A stretch of 64,000 nucleotides of DNA from Clytia hemisphaerica (lineage: Eukaryota > Cnidaria > Hydrozoa > Leptothecata > Clytiidae), in contig CACVBU010000064.1 of the NCBI GenBank assembly GCA_902728285.1, forward strand, positions 1,217,640 to 1,281,639, given 5' to 3'. Below are positions 19,312 to 30,412 of the stretch, piece by piece. Numbering within the stretch: position 1 is the first letter of the stretch; every line of letters begins with the position of its first letter. The notes beneath the pieces were generated by a model. The model was not told the origin of the DNA and made no database searches. It was given only the letters and a program-made list of their open reading frames with translations. The position numbers and the translations under genes were made by a program.

Positions 19312-20409
19312 GGAAAAAAAGAAAGCTCTCAAAAAATTAAGATTGATATTGAGCTTCCGATAGCGCAAAAACTGTACAAAACAGCTGTTTCTGGCTAAAA
19401 AACACTGTTTTTAAGGATTAATATCTCGAGTTAGGTAAAGAAATCACCTATACTCGCAATATATCACTAATCTTGATTTTTTGAGAGCTTTCCAAAAATA
19501 TACAACAGGTCTCCGTTTTCTCAAGCTAATATTTTCATTAATTTTTCACCCTATGATTTTGTCTGAGACCGTCGTATTTGTCCGAAAATCACACCAAAGT
19601 GTCCGAAAAAAAATTGGCACCCAAATTATTTTGATTTCCCTACCCCTTAGCTTTCCAAAAATGTATAACAAGCGTTTTGACTAAAAAAGTCGAGCGACCT
19701 CAAAAAAACGAACAAATTTCCCCCCTACTAAGTACTAACAAAAATGTAATGATATCATAAAGTCTAAAATGAAACACAAGATAGTACCAGGAAAGACTTT
19801 AGTCTATCCAGCACAGGTCTTATCACCGTTGGTCAACATATATATCCATCGAAGAACCCAATGGCTTTCCGACAATTTATAAAAAATTTTATACCGGGTG
19901 CGCCACAAAAAAAGTTTCTCTCTTTGAAAATGATTTTCTCGAGATCTAAAAATTTTAACAGAACCAAGAACCAAGAAGAAAGATAAACTTAAATTTTGAT
20001 GCGTCATTTTTTAAATTCGGTTCATTATATCGAAAATTATGCTCAATTGAATAAAAGAGTTCTTTCTGAAAGTGCTCAAAACACGTTAAAAATCGTCCCA
20101 TCAAGTTTTATTTTAAAATTGGCAATCGCAATAGGCTCAATCATGTAAACACATAAATTTTGAAACTGATGGGTACGAAAAGGTTTAAAATCTACGGGAA
20201 TCTACATCAAAATCATTTTAATTTACTTTCACTTAAATTTTCATCAGATTTTTGGTTCTAGACTGGATAAAGTCTAAGTAAGGCTGGATGTACCTCGAAA
20301 CCCATATTTGATGGATTTTTTTGGATTTTTCAACGAATTTTCTTCCTTTTATTGAAATCCAACCTTCCTTTATATGAAAAAAGGTCATTTAGACAGCTAA
20401 TTAGTATAT
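19312..20409. other. Intergenic with one lone TIR-like end
   Basis: There is no gene. At 19893 taccgggtgcgccacaaaaa resembles the TIR of the element at 22185 (CCGGGTGACCCACGAAAAAG) and is typical of TA-inserting mariner-type ends, but I find no partner end. Confidence 0.35.
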
Positions 20410-20558
20410 GTAATCACATGATAACGAGTGCAATTCGAGAATAATTGCACGAGTGATTTTTTTGTTTTTAATTTTCCGAGTCCGAAAGGACGAGGAAAAT
20501 TCAAAACAAAAAAATCACAAGTGCAATTTTCGAATTTCACGAGTTATCATGTGATTAC
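20410..20558. repeat. 149-bp palindrome
   Basis: The arms begin gtaatcacatgataac and end in its complement, and can pair through tgattttttTgTTTT-like runs to a centre around 20483-20497 (gagtccgaaaggac). It lies 3' of the recombinase gene. It could be a fold-back MITE. Confidence 0.8.
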
Positions 20559-20876
20559 GAGCTAATCACACGCTTGGCCTTTCCTAGCTGTTTTATTGGT
20601 TTTATTATGAAGATTGAGATTTTTTCTTGCAAACAAAAAGGACCAAAAGCATTCAGAATTAAAAAAAAATTATTTCTTTTGTCAGTTTCTCGTCGAAATA
20701 AGTGTCGATTTCCATTGATCAAACAAATACAGAATTTCTTTTTCGGAAAACGATTAACACAATTCTTTTCACAACAACAAGCAACAAAACATTAACATTA
20801 AAATTATAAAGGGTCTAACACAAAAATCCTATCGTACAAAAGTTTTAATAAAATATTGAAAAGATTTAAACAAAAT

Positions 20877-22155
20877 TCACTCTTCCTCTGAAGAGTAGAT
20901 CACGAGCCTCCTTCTCCTTTTTTTCGGTTGTTGTTCATTACCTGATTGAATTGTAACGTTAGAACAGTTATTGAAAATCATTTTTCCTTGATTTAGCTGT
21001 TTTGAAGGAATTTTTGGCCAGTCAAGACCGAATGAAAAGTTTGGTTCCTTTTGCTCTTGATTTACTTTTGTTGCAACCGGTTGTTTCTGTTGAGCAAGGG
21101 TGCTTGACATTTTATACATTTCATCCTCATTCCCCGAATCATATGCATCAAGACCCTCTTCTTTCGAATGTCCGGTTATATTTTTTATCTCGCATTTTTG
21201 GAAACCAGCAGATTTCAATGTACGAACAGTCATTTTCCTTAGAGAATGATTTGTAATATTTTTTCCAGCGCAAGAAGATTCCATTAGAGGAGAGTTTTGT
21301 TTCATATTCTTCATCATATTTGACAGTGAGTTCTTTCCTAAACGAGAGTTTTTGTACCATACATTTTGACTCCTTGGATTATCAATAATTGCAAGGAAAA
21401 GAGGCCCTTTATTGCGCAACTCCTCTGGACGTTTCGATATATAAGCCTCAAACAATCTAACTGGGCATCTAGCCCCACCAATTGCATACATTCTCGGGTT
21501 TATAGATCTTGCTTTGAAATTTAGACCTCTTTGTCTTGTTTTGGAAGGTCCTTCAACAAAGTGTACATATGTCCTACCGTTGTTGTCTACCTTTAGGGAA
21601 AAATCATCGATTTCTAAATTGTAATGGTTATCTCTTCCTCGCATGCCAAACTGCTGCACGATACACCACCAAACAGAATTCATAAGCGAACGAGCGTTGT
21701 CATCTCCTATCTGTCCACAATCCCATAATACATTTACTTCTTCGTCTGTAAGGCTCTCAGCTTTATTGTTTTTTTTTTCCCATCCCAGCTTGTCTAAGCT
21801 GACGTGCTTTTCCTTCGAGGACATTTTTGGAAGAGGCAAATTCTCTTCCTGAAATAATCGATACAGGGAAACCTTTGTCTTTTAGATGTCGATCGAGAGC
21901 TGCAAGCATCACTTTCAAACTGTCTGGTTCATATTCTTGGCCATTAATTTTCCTCACTTCTGTGTAAAACTGTTCCAATATGTTATTCAACACACTCGGT
22001 TCATAAAGTTCAATTTGTTTTTCGAAGCCTCTACTTTCAGCCCAGGAAGAGAATACTTTTATCCATCCATGTGTTGATCTTTGAGTGTTTTTACACTTGC
22101 TGGCATCTTGTAAGGATTTGATATCAGAATCTTTTGAAGTAAAAAAACGTTCCAT
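20877..22155 (-). CDS. Crypton-type tyrosine recombinase in two overlapping frames
   Basis: Frame one (22155-21763, 130 aa) is the N-terminal core-binding helical domain, beginning MERFFTSKDSD. Frame two (ends 20877) carries the catalytic domain. Active-site signs, numbered in frame two: Arg67 in FGMRGRDNHYN, the basic PSKTRQRG, the box NHSLRK (His198, Arg201), His224 in TGHSKEEG and the nucleophile candidate Tyr233 in DAYD. The C-terminus ends in a KKRRRRL nuclear signal. This is the DUF3504-like domain shared by Cryptons and the animal ZMYM/QRICH1/KCTD genes derived from them. The frames overlap and switch at a run of ten A (minus strand, 21769-21778). One added or two lost bases there would fuse them, so this is either a recent indel or slippage. 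All other sequence is open, so the copy is young. Confidence 0.85.
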
Positions 22156-22184
22156 CTTCTTCTGCTATGTATTCTGTTTGTTTA

Positions 22185-22810
22185 CCGGGTGACCCACGAA
22201 AAAGTTCGGACCTTTCTCGGCGTCTTGAGGCCAAACAAATGTCCCAAAGTGCTCGGAATTTTGGTATTTAAAAAGTAGATATCCTAACTTAAAATTTGAG
22301 CTATCACTTTTTAAATTTGACCAACTAGTTCTCTACTTATGACCTTTTAAACTCAAAATTCACTTTTCGGAAAGTGTAAAAAACACGTAAAAAAGAGGTA
22401 TTAAATTAATGCAATCAATAAGAAAATCTCTTATAAATTGACTTATTTAACGAGTTTTATGACATTAATAATTATTAAAAACACCTTTTAAAGCAGTTTT
22501 TGTTTAAACCAAGACTAGTTTTTATCAAAATTGGCACTTTCAAGGACTTTTCTCAAAAACTGTATATCAAAAACGTCTAAAAATACCTAATTTGATACCC
22601 CTTTTTTACCTGTTTTTTGCACCTTCCGAAAAGTGATTTTTGAGTTTAAAAGCTCATAACTAGGGAACTTGTGCGTCAAATTTAAAAAGTAATGGCTAGG
22701 ATTTAAGTTAGGATATCTACTTTCTAAATAATAAAACTCCAAGCACTTTGGGACATTTGTTCGGCCTCAAGACGCCGAGAAACGTCCGAACTTTTTCGTG
22801 GGTCACCCGG
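22185..22810. mobile_element. Fold-back MITE with TA target duplication
   Basis: The TIR starts CCGGGTGACCCACGAAAAAG with its complement ending at 22810, and TA dinucleotides abut both ends. Inverted similarity continues far inward (cggcgtcttgaggcc, gatatcctaacttaaa), so the whole 626 bp is nearly self-complementary. There is no ORF. The ends are mariner-like. Confidence 0.85.
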
Positions 22811-22945
22811 TATAATTTTTTTTCTTTCAAAAAGTCAAATGGTGAAATTTACATCAGACGTTCGAACAAAAAGGCGGGAAGATTAAAAAGAGGAAACAGT
22901 TTTTTGAAACATTGGCGCGGCTTTGAAATTTCATCACGTTCCGAA

Positions 22946-23007
22946 GAGTGTGATTAACGATTAATTGCTCTCTACAGAATACAATTAACGATTAATTGCT
23001 CTCTTTG
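22946..23007 (+). repeat. Tandem duplication of about 35 bp
   Basis: attaacgattaattgctctc occurs twice (22950 and 22984), separated by tacagaatacaa. It ends near an AscI-like ggcgcgcc. Confidence 0.6.
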
Positions 23008-23083
23008 AAGGCGCGCCAATTGAGAAAAAATAGCTCATCGTGTGATTATGATTTTAATGAATGAAACGAAAATACCTATCATC

Positions 23084-23801
23084 ATCTCGAGTGACTTAGG
23101 GCAAATCTTAGAAACCTAACAGTTTACCCTAAGTTTTCGCTACCAATAGCAGCCAGATTCAGAGATCCACTTAGGGCTCTAAAGTACCTCTATACCTTAA
23201 GCTTTCAGGATCCGGTGTTGCGTAATTAAATATTAACCCAAAAATTAATTATTAAAGAAATTGTAATCATGACGTCATAATTTGATCGAATTTGGTGACG
23301 TCATGAATCGTATCTTCGCTATAATATTAAAAATACATGTCCAATCTTTCCCAAATTTGAACCAAAGATGCATCCAACTGAAATGTAACTTTTTGAAAAA
23401 AAAATTTTGCAAAAATTTTATGACGTCAGCAAAAAATTGCATTTTTCGATTTTTTGCATTTTTTGCTGACGTCATCGAAATTTTCAAAAAAATTTTCATT
23501 GAAAAGTTCGGCACCATTAGGAAATCTTTGGTCCAAATTTGAGAAAGATTCGACATGTACTTATAGAGTTAGAGCTAATTTACGATTTATGACGTCATAA
23601 TTTGATGACGTCATAATTCACACTTTCTTTAATAATTAATTTTTAGGTTAATATTTAATTACGTAACAACCGGGTCCTGAAACCTTAAAGTATAGGTCAT
23701 CTAAAAATCCATAAGTGAGTCCCTAAGAATGGGTGCTATTGGTCGCGGATTCGAGATTTGTGATTTTTAAAAATCTAGACACGCCCTAACTCACCCGAGA
23801 T
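23084..23801. mobile_element. About 718-bp palindromic element rich in TGACGTCA
   Basis: The left end TCTCGAGTGACTTAGGGC pairs with GCCCTAACTCACCCGAGA at the right. Inner arms pair through attaaatattaacc and attaattattaaagaaa. The arms carry seven TGACGTCA-type (CRE-like) palindromes. There is no ORF of note. It is a fold-back MITE. Confidence 0.8.
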
Positions 23802-24072
23802 GTAATTATACTTCTGTTTAATTTGATAGGTCATGGTTTATCATGGTTTATTTGATGGTCACAAATTCTGTCTTTAAGGTGGAAGGCAGTTTAAAGGTGA
23901 TATCAATGTGAATTGAAAACGGGAACATATCAAACAGTAAAACAAAACATCAAATTAGAGCGTACTACTAACTGTATTATAAGAATTGAAAAGAATAGTA
24001 AAAAGTCTTATTATTTTTTGCGGATTTGAGTAACTATTTTGTAGAAAATGTGTTAAAATACTTTCTTGACAG
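23802..24072. other. Intergenic, no feature seen
   Basis: Nothing convincing is present apart from the acceptor-like tttcttgacag at its right end. Confidence 0.3.
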
Positions 24073-24259
24073 TTTTGGGAAATGGAAGTGGAGATGAGAA
24101 AACAGTTGAATACATTAATGCACGAAAAGATGTTTTAAGACGATGTTTGAGGAACGCAGGAAAGTGAATACGAGACTTAAAGTATCGAAAAAATGGCTAG
24201 ATCGACAAGAGAAGAATTCCAACCGAAAGAGGAAGATAAATGTTTCACCAAAAACTCAG
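24073..24259 (+). pseudogene. Exon-like piece of an unrecognised gene
   Basis: It is bounded by an acceptor (ctttcttgacag) and a donor (ctcag|gtatag). The first frame reads EKTVEYINARKDVLRRCLRN up to a stop. One base on, the next frame reads RLKVSKKWLDRQEKNSNRKR to the donor. A single indel therefore splits a basic helical exon. At 24690 a similar string, gcaaaaactcagggtaag, occurs. It is probably part of a decayed transposon gene; the family is not identified. Confidence 0.4.
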
Positions 24260-24839
24260 GTATAGATACTATATATTCTTGTTTCATTTTTATGAGAATG
24301 TTTGTGTTCCTGCAGAACTTAAGCGAAAAGTAGAGACTGGGTTCAATCGAATTTTCTTAAGTTGTTCCTTGAAATAATATTATAGCAATTTTTAGTCACT
24401 TTGAAATCTGATTTTTAATGTAAGTTAGGAAATTAACCTTAGTTAGATAAAACCTTGTCAATTTCATAACAGAGTTCGTGAATGAATTAACCAATGGCAA
24501 ATGTGACTCTGGGCCTGTGTGCATAGCATGTCAAGGATGACAAGTATTGGCCATCAAAATGATTTTCTCAGATTAAAACGAACTAACTGTAGGATGACCT
24601 ATTTACATAATGTTTCAGGGTATCACTCATAGTAGTTACAAGTTTGTCACTTCTGAGATGGATTGTGTCTTTGGCAAAAACTCAGGGTAAGATATGTCTA
24701 TCTACATATCTAAATTTCAGTAGTAATTTACATTTAATTTTCATAATTACAACCGACATCTTGCTCACATCTATCCTGAAGAGGTTTTCATCAAAATTTG
24801 AGTTAAACCATTAATGAAGAAGGTTTATTATTTACAGCT

Positions 24840-25283
24840 TACAAATTTTTTCTTAAAGGGAATCTCCGGTCTTTTTTTAAGTTCCTCTCATATCACTGTT
24901 AACATAAAAACATCTACGAAAACGTTAAATGGTCCACAAAGAAAGTCAGGCAATTATTTAATGTCAAAGATAAGAACCCATACCCGGCATGCAAAATTTA
25001 TGAAGGAATTTGCACTTGTGGAAATAATTATGTTGGAGAAACCGAAAGAAACGTCGAAACCAGATGGGGGGAACATGAAAACATTGATAAAAACTCTGAA
25101 CCAGCCAAACACCTGCGTAAATTCCCTAATCATCAATTCGTTTGGACGGTTATCTTTAATGCCTCTGAGAAAACTGGTTTACGGAAGAATTTAGAGGCAT
25201 CTATCATAGCCCTCAAGAGATCGTCTTTAAATGACCAACTTGACTCAAAGCGATTAATTCTTTTCCGAAATGGAGTAACTTAG
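24840..25283 (+). pseudogene. Penelope-like element, GIY-YIG endonuclease domain
   Basis: One frame reads from about 24840 (FFLKGNLRSFFKFLSYHC, stop, then HKNIYENVKWSTKKVRQLFN) to a TAG at 25281-25283. From about 24970 it is intact: ACKIYEGICTCGNNYVGETE, RNVETRWGEHEN, SEPAKHLRKFPNHQFVWTVI, TGLRKNLEASIIALKRSSLN and finally RLILFRNGVT. The Tyr/Tyr-Val-Gly pair, the Arg in RNVETRW and the EPAKHL and RKNLEA blocks are hallmarks of the GIY-YIG nuclease at the C-terminus of canonical Penelope-like retroelements. It nicks target DNA for reverse transcription. The RT part is missing, so this is a 5'-truncated copy with one stop near 24895. Confidence 0.9.
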
Positions 25284-25932
25284 TCAATTATTTTAATTAC
25301 TTTTTACGTATTCTCTTAACATGCATTGCCTTTTGTATTTTATGATGTTTCTTTTATCCAGTTTTTTACTACATTTATTTAATTGCTTTTAAACACATAA
25401 ATTGTAACTTTTTTGATTTCCAATTTTTAACATCATTTGTAGCACTGGAGATGATTTTTAATCGAAAAGCTTTTGCTCAATTTTAAAAACATTGTTGTTT
25501 TTCTTTAAATTTACTTTTGGAATGGCAAAATTTCAAAGAAAAATCTACGAAAACGTTTCTCTTTTCCCTAAAAAGCTTCACATAAGGAGATTATGACCAC
25601 TTTTTGTTTAACAAATGAGAAAGAAAAATCAATAGTCGCCATCTTGTTTTAAAACGTAATTTTTAACCGGATGCCGAAAGTAATGGGTTGTGCCATAGAT
25701 TGTTGTCACATGTAAAGCTTATTTTACAGTGAATTCCAGTGAATTGAACTGATATTACCAATAACGTTTTCATTCTTTATTTGGTTTTCTTTTTTCCTTC
25801 CCTTCAAAAAATGTAAAGCTTTCATATAACTTCATCATTTCATTTTCATGGGTGTTTTGCGATAAAAATCACGGGAATTACGAGAACGGTTACAATATAT
25901 TTTGCCTTTGAATATAGTTAGAGAATGAAAAG
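25284..25932. other. Intergenic, no feature seen
   Basis: AT-rich. No ORF, repeat end or RNA gene is recognised. Confidence 0.35.
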
Positions 25933-26760
25933 ATGTCAGCGTGTGGTTGCAAAAAGAGTCAAATACGAGACAGCGATTTTACCTTTTTTGGACTTCCTAA
26001 AGATAAGAATTTGGCAACGGAGTGGATAAATCGCCTGGAAGCGAAAAGAAAAGATCCCTTTCCAAAGAAAATCAACTGATCGGAACACATAAACTAAGAA
26101 GCCAAAGGCAACTGATCCCCTTTTCAATTGCTGATTCACCAATTCGATCCATGGCATATAGCTAAAGGCTTATAAAAAAAATCATCACAGCTTCAAAGAA
26201 GAAAGGTATATTCTTTACTTAGACGCCAAATGTCATTCTATGCTTACATTATCACTCAGCCAACAAGAAATAGATAATTAAGGTTAATTAGAAGGACAAT
26301 ATATACGTCGTGAAGATCAAATTACTACTGCATACAAGATTCTGCCCTGTATTCTTAGATTTTGTTTACGTACATATCAACACATACACGCTTCAGACTG
26401 CAACAATACTAGTGTTTAATTTAACTGATAAAATTTCTTTCCATCTACAGGATACGAGAAGCTGGCAGGTTAGGCTCCAATGATAGTAAATCATTTGTAT
26501 TGGACAGTGCAAATTTGCAACGAAATGGAAAAGAGCTGGCAGAGTAGTTTGACGGCAACGAATTTCCACTGCACAGGTTCCCCACCCCATGACAAATCAA
26601 TATGATTGGTTAAAGGCAGGATCTAAACCACACGAAGCCTTGAAGAAGATTATCTTTAACACGGAACTTCAAACAGATCTTTGCAAGCTCAATTTAAACG
26701 TCTTTACAACACACCTAGAGGTTTCGCTCCCTTATAGTTCTTAGCACAAGCTGGTAATCT
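25933..26760 (+). pseudogene. Second THAP-domain gene relic
   Basis: ATG at 25933 gives a THAP-like start: MSACGCKKSQIRDSDF, then FFGLPKDKNLATEWINRLE, ending in KKIN and a stop at the point where the CSEHF motif is expected (TGATCGGAACAC, one base from Cys-Ser-Glu-His). Further on, after likely introns, + strand pieces read LYWTVQICNEMEKSWQS (about 26497) and DWLKAGSKPHEALKKIIFNT (about 26603) up to a stop at 26746. These resemble the distal part of the same kind of transposon-associated THAP protein. The gene is dead: a nonsense or frameshift in the zinc finger and short broken pieces. Confidence 0.5.
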
Positions 26761-28957
26761 TCTGCGGACATTGATTTCTGGTAGTAGTTTTGTCACGCTG
26801 AGGCAGGCAATCACTGAATAAATCATTTAAGCTAATCAAACCTATAAGTACAGATAAGATTCATCAGGAATAAATTTGGTGAAATCAGGATGTTGAGTTA
26901 CACATTTATTTCTCTCCATAGCGTAGTATGGGTCTGCTCCCTTAATAATCTCGTGACAGCAAAATATTCATCCTCCTCCAAGAAACCGCAGGCGGTCATA
27001 AAACTACATCTATCACATTTACACCAATTATTTCTGACTGATATTGTTGATTTGTCCTATTTTCTAGTATAGTAGTTTTATCCCCGCTTCGCACTGGCTG
27101 GAATTGAAAACCCAGTATTTTTCTACCTTCCATTTTCTTAGGGTAATTTTTTTGACAAGGAAAAGTTCACAACCATTCACAATAGGGAGAAGAATTTAAA
27201 GAAAGATAACATTTCTCATTAGACTTATCTTCATCTTCTGTTAAACAAATTATAAAAGAAGAGAGGGCAACAGGTGACTTCACATACACACCATTTTGAT
27301 TCAGCTGTTTGGAAGGGAAAGTCGAAGAGATAATCTTTTTAAGACATGAGAATTTTTTTCATAAAATGAAACTTCGAAGCCAAACTTAAGAAATGACCGG
27401 AAGATCCCTTTATTGCGTTTGAACAATAATTCAAACTTTAATCACGGCATTTTTATTGCAACCATACAGGGGAAACCGCTAAATCATCCAATAGCTTGGG
27501 GAAAGCAAAAAAGAGGTGTTTGAGAAGAATTTTAAATTTCAGTTGGAGAACCAACCCAAAACTTGACAAAGCTCAAATCAAGCCAATAAGAAAGGAATTC
27601 AATCAGGGGCAAATGAAAGTGCTGCTAGATACAATTGGAAAATGACGCAATTTTTAGTCCCTTCAGTGAATGCAATATCACAACCTTGAACAAAATTGAA
27701 GACATGTGAAAGGACTTGTTACAATGCTCAAATATTCCAACGTAAGTTTTATTCATTTTCTAACTTTTTACTGTAGGGTGATAAATTATTATCAACCCCG
27801 AGTGACCCACTCTCTGACCTTTAATGTATGTATTTAAAACCCTAACGGTCGAAGGATGATGATGATAAAAACTCAATAAATTTAACTGATTTAACTGAAC
27901 CAAGATGTAACGAATCGTGAAAATGAATCCTATAGTAATGGGCAACTTCTGAGTGACGAGCGAAGTCCAAAAGAGGGAACTTTTAAAAACTTTTTACCAA
28001 AAATCAATTAGCGGGGGAGGCCGCTATTAGGTACCCAAGAGTATTTAAGACGTTTTAAACATAATCAATCAAGAAACTGTCAATATAAAAGATGTGGAAT
28101 TAGAAAAAGTAATATTGTCATTGGAAAAATTTGTTAATAACGACGATCGAGAAAGTGTTACTCAATGGTGTCATAAAAATAATGATAACAATTGTTTTGG
28201 AAACTCGAAATTTTTTAATTTATTCCAAAGGGAATCTTCCAGGGAATCAGAAATATTTGACACCCCATTGTACGAAGAGAATAGTAGAAATGTGTTACCT
28301 CCTTGACAGAGTACTTATTACGATGAAGGCACTAAATGAAAAAAGGAATTCCAATAAACAACCTTTACCCGTCCAGATTTTCAATTCTACAGGGTGATGT
28401 AAGCAAAATTTATCTAAAAACTCGTACTTGATAGACGTTCATTAATTTCAGGTTTTTCTTACGAATTTAATGTTCTTTCACGAAAATTAGGAAAGAAAAT
28501 TTAAATAAAAAAGGAATTAAAATTGAAAAAAAAATTCTAAATCTAGTACACCAAATTTCGAGTGATTTACCCCTTGCATATATTCTATATATCCTAGACA
28601 AACTTTACACAAATCATAAATCAAAATTCTCAAAGTAAAACAAAAGATGAGTAAAAAGCCTAATACATGGTAAATTTCTCATATGTAATTCGAAATGTAA
28701 CCCTTGACGGTAACCCTTGATAGGAGGAAATACGATATGATATTTGTGGAATGCATTTTATCACACTTGAAAGATAAACATGAGATGAATAGCTGAGAAA
28801 GCTCACAATATTGACAAATCTTTGATTTCGCTCATCAACAGAAAAACAATCAAGAATAAGTAAAGTATCTGTTTTAAGAGCAAGTTGAAATAAAAAGCGC
28901 GTTTCTCAATTTCGCACAGGTTGAATAAGTCAAACTTTCCTAAATCGTTTTCTATTT
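26761..28957. other. Intergenic with a MITE fragment
   Basis: No supported gene. Small frames at 26890-27072, 28094-28306 and 28131-28397 have no recognisable content. A one-ended copy of MITE family A lies at about 27985-28043. The 3' flank of the GPCR gene occupies the right part. Confidence 0.4.
27985..28043. mobile_element. MITE family A, fragment
   Basis: It ends ccgctattaggtacccaaga plus gta, the same TIR as at 11556 and 44800 with one change, preceded by aattagcggggg as in the other copies. The left TIR is absent. Confidence 0.7.
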
Positions 28958-30412
28958 TTACTTACATACACTAGGTAAATGTTTTTTGAAAAATGTCTTT
29001 ATTTTGTCTCTATACATTTGATTTCCAATCCCGTAAATCAAAGGATTCAGACAACTTTTGAGTTCAACCATAGTTACAATAACAGCAAACCAAATCTCAG
29101 GGACATGTTTTGTATCAATTAGGGCAACAACATTAACAATAGCAGCAGGAAACCAACAAACGACGTAGGCTAAAAAAATCAGTATCATTAATTTGGTCAT
29201 CTGATATTCCTGCTTAGATAAATGAATTCTCCCAAAAGATAACTTTACTTTACTTTTTCTGTTCTCTGAAAAAGTAATTCTAGCTGCATCCTCGACACTT
29301 TCTGTTGCCGAACTGTTTACTTTAATTTTGCTTCTAGTTTGAATTAGTTGGTCAACAGTGCAAATGTCAACGTCAAGGCTGATAGTTGAGCTATTCTGAT
29401 GCCTCCCAAGATTATCTGAATAAATCGATATCCTCTCTTTGTGTTTTATTTTCAAGCTCTCAATATCGAGGCTCTCAAAAAGTTTCAGCTCCGCACTTTG
29501 CTCTACATTTTTACCAGGATCATCTGTTGACAATCTGTCCTTATGTTTTACAAACTCCTCGTAATAGATTGCAGAGTGACTTCTTCTCTTAACACGAGTT
29601 AAAGAAACCCCTTTTTCAATCGCAACAATATTTCGAGTAGCTAGGTCTTTTGGATGGCTTTTGACGACATGTCTTCGCATTGCTTTGTTATGTTTTCGCA
29701 ACATGAGAAAGAGCTTGGTATATGAAAATGTTAAAACAGGAAAGGCTACTCCAATAACGAAGACATAAAATATACTTCGGAACACTCGATTAACTGGCTC
29801 CCAGTTGGCAAAACATACGCCGTGGTATGGACTGAACTTATATTCACCGACGCCAAGATATGGTAGGATTGAGAAAACGACAGCAGAACTGAAGACAATG
29901 CCAAAAATGATTCTTAATCTTGTCACTGTCATATATTTTGCTCTTCTACTCCAGGGAACAATAACAAAATAACGAATACAAGCGATCATTGCCAATACCA
30001 TGGGATGAAAAAAGAAAGTGAAGGCACTAAAAACAGCAGTGATACCACATATAGGTTCTGGTAACGAGTAACTCACAGTCAAATGTGTTACAACTTTTGG
30101 TAACATTACAAGAGTTCCCCGTAAAAAATCTGTCATTGCGAGAAGTGTAACAGCCTTGTTATTAATAGTTCGTATTGTTTTATCAAAGACAAAAACAAGA
30201 ATAACAGCTCCATTTCCAAAGATGACAACAATCGAAAATAATAAAGTCACTAGTGCGTTCATCCGAAATTGTAGTGGAGTAATTTGTGGTTTACTCAAAG
30301 TGGATGTGGCTGTGGCTGTGGTCGCAATCGTTGCTGCTTCAGTTGAATTAATGGTAATCATTTGATAGTTGAAAAAATTGAAGTTGTCATCAATCATTTT
30401 GTTTCTGTTCAA
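28958..30412 (-). CDS. Class A (rhodopsin-like) G-protein-coupled receptor, orphan
   Basis: A single-exon ORF of 484 residues with all seven helices. The N-tail is Thr-rich with one NST glycosylation site. TM1 has the GN pair (FGNGAV, 66-70). TM2 has the conserved Asp (AMTDF). TM3 has a Cys (ICG, 122) and IRY at 146-148 where most family members have DRY. The ECL2 Cys is in GVCFANW (200). The third intracellular loop is very long (about 240-404), rich in Ser/Lys. TM6 carries CWFP (419-422) and TM7 NPLIY (456-460), followed by helix 8. There is a Lys at 452, but the opsin retinal-binding position (six before the NPxxY Asn) is Glu450, so it is not an ordinary opsin. The ligand is unknown. ATG at 30412 is chosen as the first in frame; one further Met lies at 6. 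Confidence 0.93.
   Translation of the reverse strand: MNRNKMIDDNFNFFNYQMITINSTEAATIATTATATSTLSKPQITPLQFRMNALVTLLFSIVVIFGNGAVILVFVFDKTIRTINNKAVTLLAMTDFLRGTLVMLPKVVTHLTVSYSLPEPICGITAVFSAFTFFFHPMVLAMIACIRYFVIVPWSRRAKYMTVTRLRIIFGIVFSSAVVFSILPYLGVGEYKFSPYHGVCFANWEPVNRVFRSIFYVFVIGVAFPVLTFSYTKLFLMLRKHNKAMRRHVVKSHPKDLATRNIVAIEKGVSLTRVKRRSHSAIYYEEFVKHKDRLSTDDPGKNVEQSAELKLFESLDIESLKIKHKERISIYSDNLGRHQNSSTISLDVDICTVDQLIQTRSKIKVNSSATESVEDAARITFSENRKSKVKLSFGRIHLSKQEYQMTKLMILIFLAYVVCWFPAAIVNVVALIDTKHVPEIWFAVIVTMVELKSCLNPLIYGIGNQMYRDKIKTFFKKHLPSVCK

Noticed and set aside
24814-25194. 126-residue + strand ORF
   Set aside because: It is a shadow frame of the Penelope GIY-YIG coding sequence, which is in another frame.
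28958-30412. Opsin identity for the GPCR
   Set aside because: The retinal-binding Lys position is Glu; the only nearby Lys is two residues off, so a light receptor is not supported.
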